NCBI GenBank assembly: GCA_034687125.1
Contig: JAQGBZ010000130.1
Coordinates: 1-64,000 of the forward strand
DNA: 64,000 nt
From: Neelides folsomi
Taxonomy: Eukaryota; Arthropoda; Collembola; Neelipleona; Neelidae
Reading direction: 5' to 3'
In this document: positions 24,355 to 37,990 of the stretch, one piece after another
Layout of the letters: each line of letters opens with the position of its first letter
How positions within the stretch are numbered: position 1 is the stretch's first letter
Made by a program: the position numbers and the translations under genes
Notes under the pieces: generated by a model
Databases searched by the model: none
What the model saw: the letters and a program-made list of their open reading frames with translations, nothing else
What the model was told of the DNA's origin: nothing

Positions 24355-25697
24355 AGTATGAGCTGACCTTAAATAAATATTATTACAATTTACCATTTAG
24401 TATATTAGGAAATCCAGCTAAACTATAATTAATTATACGCAAATATTTATTTAAACATTTCGCAATACAACTTTTAATTAAAGCAAATTTTCAATTTAAA
24501 CTATCTTAACTAAATTTAAAACTAGAAAAATCGAAATTAACCTTAACGAATAAATTTGATTATATACCATGAACACAATCTTAATAATGAACTTATTATA
24601 TAATAACGTAAAATTAAGTATTATTGTAACAATTCTTGAATTCTTTGAATTCATCCTAAGAATAAGAATTCGAGTTGAAAGTTGGAATTAATTAAGTGGC
24701 GAAAGCATCAATCATTTTCCAAATAATCATTTGACCGTTTCGACCTTCAATTTGCGACCTGAGTGAACTGGATGTGAGTGATGACAATTGCATGGAGCGG
24801 ATTTGAAACATAGATTTGATCCAAAGTTCATTTTCCTCTTTGGAGTTCGTGATGTTGCGTGGATGTGTGGTGGTTGTCGTCGCGCATTGGGCCATCTCAT
24901 TGGTTCCCCTGAAGGGGCGTGAAGGAGGGATCGGCCGCAGGGAAAACTCTTCGTGTGTGTAGTAAACAGACCCAAATGCGCCATCCCCAATTCCACACAA
25001 ATTACATTAGTGGGAGAAGTGTAGAGAATTAAATCTAAATCTCCTTCATGTTCCTCCCAACTCATTCACGAGATTCACCACATCTTGTCAATGTCTACTT
25101 TTAAAAGAGCGATAAAGATTTGATTAAAGAGGAATTGAATCGACCAACGGATCGTCAGTCCCTTGGAGCGAACCACTCCGCATCGACTTACGTGAAGCTA
25201 ACAAATATTTAAATTTAGTAACCTCATTTTTTAATTGAACATTTAAACAGCTCGTGCTTAAGAGCCAACTCCTGGACCTTAAAATTAAAACCCGGGAGAA
25301 AATCCGCCCGAGAGTGTTTTCCTCTGGATCAAGTGGGATCGTGTCAGGTCACCATCGTCATACAAAAAAAACTATTCACCTGCTGACTCTCTCTTGCTCA
25401 ATACAATTAACACACCCATTTACCTATCCTACTTTCACTCCTCCCACTTAATTCAAATTCCTTCTTAAATGAGATTAAAAGTTACGTTCGTCTGCCGTGT
25501 CTCTGACTCCTTACGTAGTTTTGAAAATTAATCCTCTTTAAAGTTGTGTAACAGCCAGCTTGTTTAAATATCCAACTCCTTCATTTCATCCTTCTTTTCC
25601 TCTCGAGAGACCTCCATTTCCTAAATTACAATTAATTTGGAACGAGGAAATTTGGAAATTCTCTTCTTCGAGGTTCCCTGGATTTTTGGATTAAAAA
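24355..25697. other. divergent intergenic region between tetraspan and carrier genes
   Basis: The stretch ~24700-25700 is clearly less AT-rich than the rest of the window. It lies between two genes pointing away from each other and probably holds both promoters and 5' UTRs. Several overlapping short frames on both strands reflect composition only. Confidence 0.4.
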
Positions 25698-28600
25698 ATG
25701 TCACAACATGAAACTTTGATTCATCTTGCAGCTGGAGGGTAAATTAATGTTTTTAATAATTTTAAAATTTAAAAAAATAATGATGATGAAATGATTTATA
25801 TAATGGTTTATTAATAATATTTTCTTTAATTAGGATTGCTGGGACAGCTGGTGCCGTAGTGACGTGCCCTTTGGAAGTCGTCAAGACTCGTCTGCAGTCA
25901 TCCAACCCGGCATTCGGAGATGTTGAATCCCGTGGGCGGATTTACGTCCGGAGACATTCATTTCCCTTAATATCCTCCTCAGCACGGGTTGGGCAAAGGG
26001 CCGAGTTTTCCACATCTACGTCAAATGGGCGGTCGGCTCATCTCTTCATTCAACATCACCATGCTCAAAATATTGTCCAAAACCCGAAACTCGGAATTCT
26101 ACAATGCCTAAAGTACGAATTTTTTATGAATTTTTATTAATTAGAACTACACATATTCAACACTGCATTATTCGAATATTTTAAAATGGTTAATTATGCA
26201 GTTGAGTTAATTGGAATAAGCATAGGCAATTCATTTTAAGTCGTTAATTATTTCGGCCACTTAATGAGATAACGACCGCATTTGCAAATTGCATTTTTCA
26301 ACGTTTTCCTTCCTTCAACTTATTTTACATTAAGATTAAAAATTTGTTATCCTTTAACTAATTATAACCATTTAAAACAAAGTTAAAATAATTAAAAAGT
26401 AAGTCATCGTTTTATATTTTTATAGTTTCCTTGTTCAGTTTGTTCCTAAATTGTGTTTACTTAAACATATTTAGATTCTCTATGTATTTTTAGAAAAAAA
26501 ATTCCCTAACATAGTTAAAACTTTAATTTGTTATGACTTGTGCAAAAATAACCCTTTTTAAGCTCAACTAACTTTAAGTGTACACATTTAAGACTTGGAA
26601 TGATTTATAAATAATTTGTATATCAGTTCTAGTTCATTTAGGACTTTACACTTTTATGGTAATTATCAATTATCATTCAATTTTTGCAATATTTGGCCTT
26701 TTAATCTCATTCCAAGTTAGCATGTATAAGATATTAGCATAGTTATCATGAGTTATGTATGTATACATAATGTGTCTGTGAACAAATTGTAAAATCTATT
26801 TCATTCAGACTTTCAAAATTTAAAATGCAGGTTTTCTTCATATTTGCATTTACAATGCCTCACTGTATTATTCCATAGAGGTTACGCTTTCATTTCGCCA
26901 AAATTGATGAATATGTATTGGAATCTGCATGTGAGATTGACGCGAGGGTTATTTATGAGTTTAGGTGAGGAATTCATCAACCGGCGCGTTTTCGCATTCA
27001 CTCACTAATCACTCTCAAGAGATACTCTTTTAACCATCAGAGTCCAAAGTCCAAAACAGAGACTCAACGGGACAACCTCTATTAAAATAACATATGAACG
27101 TCTGCAATTTCTCAAAGTTGATTTAACTCCGTCTCCTCCAATGCACCTCTGTTCCACCTTTAAACAATCATTAGTCAATAACCCTTCATTTCAACATTTT
27201 CTATTTGCATCCAAAGATGCATGATTCAAACTATTGAGATGATAAAGATTTCTAATATTTTCACACCCATATTTCAAGAATTTCAACCATGAGTTTTCAA
27301 AAGAGTTTTTAAACATTTGTAACTGTCTTGAAAAGCTATATTTACTAATTCTTTTCTCCGAATTGCGAATATTTACAATTTTAGCTCTTTGCTGTAAACA
27401 TTAAGCATTTAATGCTTTCCAGAATGAGACAGAGTTTACAAGTTAATTCACTTGATAAATTCATTTCCGTATAATTCTCCCATGAATTGGCTAAAGAGTT
27501 GCATGGAACGTATTTAGAAAGTCAAGAATTGAGAATTCGGTTAAAGAGGAAATTAGGTCGCACTAAACAAGGATTAGCCAAACAAATATACTTCGCTTCA
27601 TCCACACATCAAACACACATTTTGCATTCCAGCATAGTTTGCATACCCTGATTACCCTTTTACAATATAATATATTGTGTGTGTATTTAACTTTATGTTC
27701 TCTCATCATTATAAATAAAGGCACACATGTGTTACGTATGTAAATATGAATTTAGTTGCAATATTCTATACCCAATGCCTATACAATAGTTATCTATAGT
27801 ATTTCTATTCTAGTCATAAATTTCAAGCAATATGAAGGATCAAATGCAAGGGAATAAGGTTATTTGCATTTGCTTTTTGTTTTAACAGCGTAGATCGGTT
27901 TGCGTAATTTGGTTTTTGGCATAATCGTATCAACGATGCAAGTTAAAGATTTACGGGTATTTTGGCCTTTTAGATTTAGATTTCATTTATTGATGCTGAA
28001 AATGAAAACGATTGGGGGTCGATGTTGTGGGAATTACATGTGGGCGGAGTGACATTTTATTTTGGCTCTAATTTACAAATTGTTTGTGATATTTATATTA
28101 CTTTTATATAAAATGTATATATTGTAAATGTTAGTTAAATCCATTTTTAGATTCAGTTTTTGTTTCCTTCTTGTTGATATTTGATATTGACTGTCCCGTT
28201 ATTAACTTTACACTTCTTTCGACTTTCAGTGGAAATTTCCAGAGTGAGCGTCAATATTTAGAACTTTTTATGATTTCTTCCGCCTTCAATTTGTCCTCCT
28301 TGAATTATCTGTTATTATTATTGAACCAACGTAAGGATCATTCCCCTATTCATGTTTGTTTAAAAGGAAAAAAATGTTGTGGAACATAGGCTCCTTTCTT
28401 TAGGAAGTAATTTCATTTAGCTATTAAATTCTAATAAGGAAATGAACTTATTTTTAATTGAAGATTTGACCATTTAATAAAATGTTAATTAGTTATTTAC
28501 CAAATTATCCAATTGCTACTTATATATTTTTTATATGAGAAAATGGCTCAAATAAAATGGGCTTAAAGATGGCACAATGAGATAGCCCGGATATTGCGGA

Positions 28601-31600
28601 AAATTTCATTTGACCCAATAAACACGTCCAGATTCAGTAATTTTCGGAATGGATGTTTTCGCAGTGCTGGATAGATCTTGTTTTGAAGCCGTGGGGTTAT
28701 CAGTCAGCCCAGCTCCTTCGCCCACAGCTCAAAGATACTGGCAGAGGAAAACTGGAAATATTCAGTTTGTATTTCTTTTGACCCTCGCCGTGGAAATTTC
28801 CATCGTCCCATGTGCTCACTCCCTGGCTTCTTTTTTAATAAGAAAAGGTGACGAGAGGACCTGACCCCGGAGGCAAATATTAAGCATTAGATATTTTAAA
28901 CGTTCTAAGTAAATGCTCTACGACTTCAAGGACCTTTTTATATGTAATTACTAAAATAAATTGATATAAGGTCTTAATGGGATACTATCTTAATGGAAAT
29001 GCTAAAATATATCTTGATATCTTAATTAATCTTGTAATAGATGATTTAATTTGAGCTTGATTATAATTAAATATTTGACTATTTTTAGTTGTTATCATCA
29101 AATGATGTAATTTTGTGTATTGAAATAGAATACTACGTGCATTAATAGCATATTGCATTTCTATTCATAAGCTTTTCAGGATATAACTATGTAGTAGGAT
29201 ATTAAATTTATATTTAATGGAATTGATTTATAATTAATTTTTGATTTTATATGATTTTAGACTTATTGTGGCAAAAGAAGGAGTAAGAGGACTTTTTAAA
29301 GGGTTGGGCCCAAATCTCGTCGGAGTCGCCCCTTCCAGGGCCATTTACTTTTGTTCCTACTCGAGGGCCAAAAACGCCTTCAATAAAATCCTACCAACTG
29401 AGTCTCCGGTTGTCCACATTTGTTCTGCAGCCACTGCTGGTAAGATTTCTTTTACCTAGAATGATAAAAATGACATGTTGTATGTATACAAATAAGATAA
29501 TCACCTTAAAATAAGAACTATCATTAAGTTTCCATCGAAATCTAAAAAAATATATTAAGGATTGGTTAAAGTTAAAAGTGTATTGAATATATTTAAGCCC
29601 ATAGGTTTTACATTGAACTTATTCACTGGATAAATATTTGGCTAAATGGCATTGTGAGAATTTGAAATAATCCTACATGGAATTCCAGTAACTTTTCTAA
29701 TATAAACAATTTTACTATTTACTATTCTATCAGTATTACTAAAAGTAAGTAGGTATATGTAATTTAACATTTTATTAACTATAATTAACTTTTATAAAGC
29801 ATGAGTGATAAAACTTTGTTTATTTTTTATTGAAAAAACCTTGATTGGAATTAGGAATAGATATGACCAGACGAAAATAGCACAGTAAGGACAGTCCAAT
29901 TTTATTTACATGTTTTTCTAATGAATGGAACTTTATTGATTGGGATTTGCCTTATTGAACTTATTTAGTTTTTTTCGATTTAACACAGTTATTTCAATGA
30001 AGGAGATTTTTTGTATTTTTTGATTAATATAAAAGGAAATTGGAATCAATCATGCACGCGACAACATTTCTATTTCTATTCCCCAATACATCATGTCAGA
30101 AATATTTACTTTATTCTTTCAAAACTCATCATGGTGTTCGATCATAAAATGTCAAAAATAAAGATATATTTAAACCATTCATTCTCATATCTTTTGTATC
30201 AGGGAGCCAAAAAGAGTAGGAATCGTTTAGGACTGATGGCTTTCTTTCTGCGTCGTAGATTCGAACAATTGATCGGTTCATGAAATGGAAATTATTAATT
30301 TTAGCTTAAAGGTGGATCTTTATTTTCTCTTTGACTTTGACCTAGAGGAACTTTCAATGTGAAGTTGTTCATTAACATTTGTAAAATTGTACAAAATGCT
30401 CCGTCGCACTGCGTCATTTCTGCCATTAAAATGCATTGTTGGTGGTTGAGGAGAAAAGAAGAAAAGTTGTTAATGACATGACTCTCCGTAATCGGAGCAT
30501 AAAATCACAAATTCCCTCCATTTACATGTATTTATATGCCCAGATGTATCTAGTTTATAATCTTATAAATACATAAAATAAAACAAGAATCTTATTTATA
30601 AAACTTTCTCAACCAATTTGAAGTCAAATTGCGCCGAAAGTGGTATTTTACTCTATCTTATGTTTTATTCTATGACCTACGACTACTCCAGTATAATAAA
30701 ATATGTATAGTGTCTTTAAAGCACAGGAAGATAAGTGTAAGCATAAGATCATATTATATAAGCACTTATAAGTATAAACCTGACATAATAAACCAGGAAT
30801 TTCCTTTTCCTGGATATCAAAAATACCTCAAATCTACTCGAGTCGTAGTTTTGGAACTCTTGTAGTAAAAAGAGCCGAAAGTACGGAGAAAACCCTTAAA
30901 ATATTGATTGTGTTAAATCTCAGTCAGTCAGTGCATTTTGCAGCCCTATCGATCCCTTCTTTCTCCGTCTTAAACTTCCCTGCAAACGACCGGTTGACCA
31001 TGAAAAGACCTTTTTTTATTTCCTATTTCTTTTCTTCCGTGTGAAGAACTGTTTCACACCTTGGGTTTAATAATATCAATCTTTAGAGTACAATTATACT
31101 TCCTAGTTTAATTAAATATGTTATATTTATTTAGCTGTTGAACCTGAATCATATTTAATTTAAAAAAATGTTTAACAAAAGAGGCTTTTAATTATAGAAT
31201 GTATACAATGTATATTTGAATGTGTAATTTACATTTATATTTAAACAGTTGTTCGCCTTTGATTTATATAATAAACAGAATGTGTTATGCATGTGCTGAA
31301 TTGAAGATGATTTGATGGATTTGATCTTTTAAAAGTCTGGCTCAATGTATTCAATAGGGTTTGGTGCCACAAGTGCATTAAGTTGTCCTTTGAATTGTTA
31401 AGTTTGCTGAGAGTCACGCGAGACGATGACCTAACATTCAGACTTTATTCATTATCTTTAACAAATTTAGACCCAGTTCAGAATTTTCCACTTCTTCGCA
31501 TTTTCATCTTGGAAAAAGGAAAATTGTAAAAATGGACTAAAGATAGAAACATTGCACAGCTCTTTTTAAATGGGTTCAAAGTTCGGTTTGAAACTTCGAA

Positions 31601-33373
31601 TGTTTTAGTAGTTGTATTTAATGATTGATCTTAGGAATTGTTGAACCGTTTCGATCCTCCAATTCTCGGATCAAGCTGGAATGAGGAGTCGAGTTGAGTC
31701 GAGTTATAACTCATTTTATTCTTAAATATATTTTTCATCCTTCCCAACATGAAGGAGAATATCCCATTTAATGAGCAGATTATACGTAGGAAGCAGATGA
31801 TGAAAACACATTCATTCATTGCCAACTCAAGGGGAAACTAACACTTTAAATTATATCCGCCTATATTTAACTATTTAATATGCTATACTTGTATGTTTCT
31901 ACCCAATTCATATTACCATTATTCTATTCCTGACTTAATACTATTTAATCAATTATTATTAAATGCATTTTTTGTTTATTGGAACAAAGCTTGAAATTCA
32001 ATATTTGTATGTGTATTTATTTGAATATTTTATTTCATGTTATTTTTATGAACCAAATTCTTCGAAATTAATTTCTTGGAAATCCTATAACTTATTGTTA
32101 ATTTGAACCCAAGCTTACATATTTGACGAAGCATAGCAAATAAGGTCATTTGAGTAGCGAATAGAAATTGAACAGATTCTCTATTCACATCTATTTGTAG
32201 ATTCATTAGATAGATGTTTACTCGGGATGTAAAATATCATAGCATGAAAGATTTAATAAAATGAAAATTAATTTCAAGTACAAAAACAAAGATAAAATTA
32301 TCTCTTATGTGCGAGGGTTATTGTTACTTTTTGGCCTCTTAACATTTACATAATTTTTATGCCAATATACTATATAATTCTATATAAGCCGATGCCCTCT
32401 TTTATATTGTTCTATCCCTTATATATCTTCATTTATCTTCCTTTTTGGATATCCAAGGGCGTGATATCAATAGAACACACCTTCGTTTCAATCTTTCCAT
32501 CAAAAAATACTCATTTCAATGCTATCTCTTTATTTGTTTTAGGCCAAGCCAATTAGATGATAATTAGGATATTAAATATTAATGATTATTAATAATAATT
32601 CTAATACATAAACATAAATACTTATAGTGTAAGATACATAATAATCAAGCTGTCAAATTAAAATGGATATTTTATTAATATGAATACATTATATTTATTT
32701 CATATGACTTTTGATGCAAAACTTAACCATGAATTATTTTTGTCCAGGTTTTGTCGCTTGCACGACAACAAATCCAGTATGGTTTGTTAAAACTCGCCTT
32801 CAACTTCACAACGCCGAGCGTCTCAGCACCCGCGAAATCATCAAGAGGATTTACGTCCAAGGCGGCCCGCTCGGATTCTACAAAGGGATCTCCGCATCTT
32901 ATATGGGCATTTCAGAAACGGTGATTCACTTCGTCATTTATGAAGCGGTGAAAAAAGAACTCCGGGCCTACAGTCACTCCACACTCGACGACGCTGACAG
33001 GAATTCAACCGATTTCCTTCAATTTATGTGTGCTGGAGCGATCTCTAAAACCGTCGCCTCCTGCATCGCATATCCCCATGAAGTGGCTAGAACGAGGTTG
33101 AGGGAAGAAGGATCAAAGTACAAGTCATTTTGGCAAACTTTGGCCCTTGTTGTGAAGGAAGAAGGACCACGTGGAGTTTACCGCGGATTGGCAACTCAAC
33201 TCTTGAGACAAATCCCCAACACGGCCATAATGATGAGCACATATGAAGCGGCTGTATATCTCTTTGGCAAATATTCCCCTTCCAATAAGCCAGAATTGGT
33301 GAATAAAAATGTGAACGCCATTGAGGAAATCGACGAGAGTTTTTACAATAATAAAATTAGTCGGGAGCATTAG
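25698..33373 (+). CDS. mitochondrial solute carrier, SLC25A33/36 (Rim2) type, 4 exons
   Basis: The exons are 25698-25738, 25834-26112, 29261-29439 and 32748-33373. Phases agree and give 374 residues. Three mitochondrial-carrier repeats are present. Their signatures are [10 protein letters not shown] (repeat 1), [11 protein letters not shown] (repeat 2, with the Trp usual in pyrimidine-nucleotide carriers) and [14 protein letters not shown] (repeat 3). Near-invariant stretches of this subfamily include [30 protein letters not shown] and [10 protein letters not shown]. It is expected in the inner mitochondrial membrane, exchanging pyrimidine nucleotides and supporting mitochondrial DNA and RNA synthesis. 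The stretch after repeat-1 helix 1 ([17 protein letters not shown] to [11 protein letters not shown]) is longer than in vertebrate relatives. Introns 2 and 3 exceed 3 kb, unlike others here, which may point to regulatory DNA inside them. The subfamily call is strong; the orthologue name is not certain. Confidence 0.93.
26113..29260. other. 3.1-kb intron of the carrier gene
   Basis: No coding exon or element with clear borders seen. Small open frames (e.g. 28171-28389, 28649-28864) have no family resemblance. Some less AT-rich patches (~26880-27640) may be regulatory. Confidence 0.4.
29440..32747. other. 3.3-kb intron of the carrier gene
   Basis: No coding exon recognised. It contains a short GAGTCGAGTT duplication near 31690. 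Otherwise ordinary intronic DNA. Confidence 0.4.
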
Positions 33374-35173
33374 CTTGATTACCGAGCTGTTTCACATAGA
33401 CATGTATCTGTATGTTATAAATTATATTAAAAGTAATCGTAAGACTGAACAAGACTTTTAACGGGGAAATGTCTTATTCGCTCATTTTACGCCTTTTCGC
33501 AAACAATATTAATTATTAAATACTTGCGATAAAATACTTACTTTTGAGAGTAAGATCGGTACATCGCTTTACAACGTCGCATTTTTATGTTTATAGATAG
33601 ATTATAAGTGTGTAAATTTTCCTAGTACTTGATAACTAATATTAACCTTTTCGGTATAGGAAATTACATAGGATAAGAATTTTCCGGTTTGAAGATTTGG
33701 TAGTTTTAGCTTTTGCAAATTATCAATTTCGTATTTTGGAATTTTTAGTAAAATGAAAGGGATTTGGGAGTTGAATCAAATGGAGAAATGAACGAATCGA
33801 ATTTGTGATTTGAATATCAACTGAATATTTTCGATATATGGATAGGAAAGAAAACGAAGAGAATAAAAATGATAATTGTTTATAATAAATGCGCAGCGCG
33901 ATCGCTAACGGTTTTAGGTATAGGTTCGAAATACGATCACTTCAATAATATTACAAAAGACTTCTTTGTCGATACATTTTTCTAGTCGCAAAATGAATGA
34001 GTATATCAAATATGTACATTATATGTACTATGTATACACAATACTGAATCGTATAGGATACATCGGTAGGGTTAAAATATGAATCACTATTATACAAATA
34101 TAAATACTAAAGATTGTTAAATATTTTAAATTGTGAATTAATAGATAGGTAATTTCAACAATTGTTGTTCATTATGGTGCAATTTGAAGATTAAACACTT
34201 AACTCAAATTATCCAAAAGTGTGCTAAAGCTGAAATTGTTATTTATATTATAGTTATATTGTTATTGCTTATTAAAAATTCTACCAAGTTTTATGTTAAA
34301 GTTTTAGTTAAAATTTTTAAGATATTTTATCAAGTCTATTTCAAGATTTTGTCTTGTCACTTTCCGTTCAAATAGTACAATTACATAAGGAGAATAGACT
34401 TTTAATTAATTTTTTGCATTTTTAGGAGTTGTGGGTACAATTGTCATGTTCATTTCAATTGTTGTGTTGATTACAATTGTAATTTCTTATACGATATGTA
34501 TTAAGACATTTATTAATTTTAATTGGTCAGTCAGAGAGTTTTACATACAAGCATGAATAATATATTTAAACTTTAGTTTAGTAATGTTGGGGTTTTCCTG
34601 TACAATTTATGAATTAATTTATAAAAGAATAATTATGCTTATTAAGTAATTACGATTTCATCAATATTATTTATTTAACGTCACGCTAAAATTAATTTAT
34701 CAAGCCAAAGTGGCCAGATGTGAAAATGTATTTAGTTATTTATTATTTGAATTCAACTTAATTTATTTTAATCATTTCTTCTCATGTTATTTTCAGCAAA
34801 CATAGAAAGAAACAATAAATAAAAATTTATGAACTTTGAAATGACTCTTCGTGTTTTTACCATGCTTTATTATTTTCATGTCATCCTTAGTTAAAAAACA
34901 TCCTAGATTGAAATCAATTTATTAATCCATTATTTTTATAAATCAAATTAAAAGAACACCTGGAAATGTTGCAGCATCTGGATAAGACAATTAATCATGA
35001 ACTCATTTAATTCAGATGACATACATAAACACGCGAACTTTGGCGCTCTCTTTAGAATAATTTGTAACACCAACCAACAAGCAATGTGAAGTTGAAGTAC
35101 ATGAAATTAAACGGTTTTTCATTTTGTCTATAAAATTTTCACTTTGTTCAGTGCAGTTATTTAAAAGCATAAA
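33374..35173. other. 3' UTR/intergenic after the carrier gene
   Basis: The first ~600 bases are somewhat richer in CG words and are probably a long 3' UTR. TATAAAA (35129-35135) and TCAGT (35148-35152) just before the IR start may be its core promoter. Nothing else seen. Confidence 0.4.
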
Positions 35174-37147
35174 ATGAAATTTATAATAATAGTGTTTATT
35201 TTATTTTCAAAGGGATATTTTTTATATATCCCAAATCTCCATAAGTTTCACATGAATGATATTTTAAAACTTTTAATTTCATATCATCCTAATTGCGAGT
35301 TTCCAGTTTTTCTCAACTTGAAAGATTTTTTTTATTTTACAATTAAATCTACCCAACCGACAAGCATTTCATTTCAAAACGAATCTCAATTTTGGCTAAA
35401 AAGTAAAAGAGATTACAATCGATTATATGGAACATACGGAGAAATTTTCATTATTTTTGGTCATCATTTCAACTTGGAGAATTTTGCCAAAAATATCCAA
35501 CTTTATCATCGACCACAAACAGTCAACATTGCAAAATACGTTTTTGTGAATGACATTGAAAAATTTCTCATTGAAAGTCCTCATTTTTCTTTACTTCGGG
35601 ACAAATTAGAAATTAAAATAAGAAAAAATAAATTTAACCAAACTCGCTTATTATTTTATATAAAACAGTATTTTGAGGATCTACCAGAATTAATTTCAGT
35701 GTTGGATGTTAACAGTGAAAAATATATTAAAATCAATAAGGAAGTTTCGGGAATATTTCCCAAATGGAAAATTAAGGACATTCAAAAAATAAAATTTCGC
35801 GATGTTAAAAATCCAAAAAAGAATTTCAACCAAGCAAAAAGAAATCATTCGGGTGGAAATAAACTTAGAAATCAAATACATGAATTGGTGTTCAGCGACG
35901 CAACTTTGAGTGAGAAAAATTTTGAAAATGGAAAATATTTTCAACTGTACAGATTATCAACAAATGAATTGAAAAATTCCGAAGATCAATTTCCCCTTTT
36001 AACGTTTCTTAGTTATCGTCCGGAAATTTGCATTTTTCAACGGCAAAGAAATTTAAAGCGGTCGGAATCTCTTATGACTCTTTTGCAATATTTTAAAGAT
36101 GAAATTTATATTTATTGCGTTATTTTAATTCAGATATTTGCCTTGGTATTAATTTTCTCATCCAAAAAATTATTGATTTATAATGAATATAGCCTCACTG
36201 TATTGCGAATTAAATATAAAAATCGAATAATTATTCGTAAGTTAAAAATTCCTAAAATTGTAGAAATAAACAAAACCCGAATATTTATAAAAGTGTACAA
36301 ATTAATTAATTGGGAATTGATTAAAATATTTTTCCAACAACACAATTTAAAATTTATCAAAATTAACAAAATTTCAGGTTACTTTGCTTGTTTTCTTTGG
36401 TGGTTTTTGTCAATTTTGATTTGCTATATTTATCGAACAAATTTAACATCCCAACTTGTAAACCCATTCCCAGAAGAAAATTTGAAAAACTTTACAGAAA
36501 TATTTAACAATCCAAAGGGGAAAGTTTTAATTACAACGCCAATTGAAACTATCAGAAATCATTTGTATATGTTTGAGAATCGAAATTCATCAATTTTGAG
36601 CAATGAATTATTCCTTGAAAATGTAAAAAATGTGAGTCAAAGTGAAGGTTTTGAGAAAATTTTAAAAGAAGGGAAAATCTCTATAGCTGTTATAAATCCA
36701 TATAAAGGAAATGCTTTGAAAAATTTAATTGGACCAGGAAATAGATTTAAATTTTATGTAAATATTCAAATAAAGAAATTATTTCTTGGATATTTGGTCT
36801 ACGCTTTTCATATTGATATGCCATATTCAGTTTTAATTAAATCTCGAATGAACCGAATTGTTGAGGCGGGAATTTTCGATTTTGTTTTTCTTAATTCAAA
36901 AAGAAAGTCGGATGCTAAAAGTAATAGCACAAAGGACGAATTTGATGTTCAAAAGTTCATAGATGAAGAAGGGAATTGTATAAGCTCCAATGATTTTTAT
37001 TCCTTAATTAAATCATATATCTTCATTTTATCAATTCCAACAGTTGTATTTTTATTAGAAATAATGTATTTTAATTGTAAAAGATATAAACTAATTAAAA
37101 GAATCAAGTCAAAAATATTCTCACAAAGATTCATAATGTTAGAATAG
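35174..37147 (+). CDS. divergent ionotropic receptor (IR), single exon
   Basis: An intronless frame of 657 residues. The N-terminus is a signal-like segment (FIIIVFILFSKGYFLY). A long divergent extracellular half follows. Then come three separated hydrophobic segments in the ionotropic-glutamate-receptor order: about residues 310-330 (YCVILIQIFALVLIF), 402-422 (YFACFLWWFLSILICYIY) and 612-632 (YIFILSIPTVVFLLEIMYF). The sequence after the second segment, YRTNLTSQL, matches the end of the pore helix in IRs. A ligand-binding S2-like region (VLITTPIE...KISIAVINPY) lies between segments two and three. It is expected to be a tuning subunit of a chemosensory cation channel; the ligand is unknown. 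It differs in exon structure from the tandem IR pair at 53-58 kb, so it belongs to a separate subfamily. Confidence 0.8.
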   Translation: MKFIIIVFILFSKGYFLYIPNLHKFHMNDILKLLISYHPNCEFPVFLNLKDFFYFTIKSTQPTSISFQNESQFWLKSKRDYNRLYGTYGEIFIIFGHHFNLENFAKNIQLYHRPQTVNIAKYVFVNDIEKFLIESPHFSLLRDKLEIKIRKNKFNQTRLLFYIKQYFEDLPELISVLDVNSEKYIKINKEVSGIFPKWKIKDIQKIKFRDVKNPKKNFNQAKRNHSGGNKLRNQIHELVFSDATLSEKNFENGKYFQLYRLSTNELKNSEDQFPLLTFLSYRPEICIFQRQRNLKRSESLMTLLQYFKDEIYIYCVILIQIFALVLIFSSKKLLIYNEYSLTVLRIKYKNRIIIRKLKIPKIVEINKTRIFIKVYKLINWELIKIFFQQHNLKFIKINKISGYFACFLWWFLSILICYIYRTNLTSQLVNPFPEENLKNFTEIFNNPKGKVLITTPIETIRNHLYMFENRNSSILSNELFLENVKNVSQSEGFEKILKEGKISIAVINPYKGNALKNLIGPGNRFKFYVNIQIKKLFLGYLVYAFHIDMPYSVLIKSRMNRIVEAGIFDFVFLNSKRKSDAKSNSTKDEFDVQKFIDEEGNCISSNDFYSLIKSYIFILSIPTVVFLLEIMYFNCKRYKLIKRIKSKIFSQRFIMLE

Positions 37148-37990
37148 GAAATAGATTAAGAAAAACAAGTTGTGCTATAATGTTTAATAATGAATTAGCT
37201 TATACCTATTGTGCTATATAAATCTACAATGTAAATTGTATTATATTATGTATGAGCTTATGACACTGAAACAATTTAAAAAAAGCTGCATAAAAACATT
37301 TACGCATATATTATGTAAACGTGTAAGAAGATGTAATGAAAGGTCAAGGTGGATAAAAAATGAAATAAAAAAGCTTATAAAATAAATATTATTCGTTTTA
37401 TTATTTGAATTTGTGCAAATGATGTTAAAGTGAAATCCATGAAGGTAAACAGAAATAAGAAAACTTAACACGTAGTAGTTTTTGACAATTTGCGTATGAA
37501 ATTCTAAAAAACACTTGAATTTTCCAGAGTCAATAGACAAAGCACTTAAACTACGATTTATGAATTCTGAGAGTTCGGTTATCCCAAAACTGTAAAAAGC
37601 AAATTGCGAGATTTCACTCACAATAGTCAATATAGAAACTTGAGAAGATGAGGATGTCATTCCATACATATTTTTCTCATTAGCACCAAAGCCAATATTT
37701 AATTACGCAAAAAAGATTAAGGAAATTTCTAAATACGCGTTAAGATCAAATACAAATATTATGCGTCTTTGTTTAAACAATCAAATATTATAAAAGGAGA
37801 AAATGTGCTTGATAAGCCATTTACAATTAATCGAGACGAACAAAGCTTTACAGCTCAATTCAAAGAAAAATATCTACATTATTAAAAGGTATAAAAGAAA
37901 TATTGAAATTTTTAAATTTCCAAATATAATAATTCTAAATACAAACTGAAATTTTAATTAATCTTTAATATTTTATTTGTGTTAACAGAA
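37148..37990. other. intergenic with possible promoter and 5' UTR intron of the next gene
   Basis: TATAAAAGG at 37789-37797 may be a TATA box. A GT-AG segment at about 37888-37989 ends two bases before the ATG of the small peptide gene, so a 5' UTR intron is plausible. An open minus-strand frame at 37241-37669 is not assignable. Confidence 0.35.

Noticed and set aside
24692-25065. Overlapping minus-strand frames of ~100 residues
   Set aside because: Two frames compete over the same bases with no domain. The area is less AT-rich and upstream of two genes.
28171-30865. Several 70-90 residue frames in carrier introns
   Set aside because: The carrier reading frame is complete without them, and none shows a domain.
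37241-37669. Minus-strand 142-residue hydrophobic frame
   Set aside because: Could be a receptor scrap, but no conserved motif or in-phase partner exons were found.
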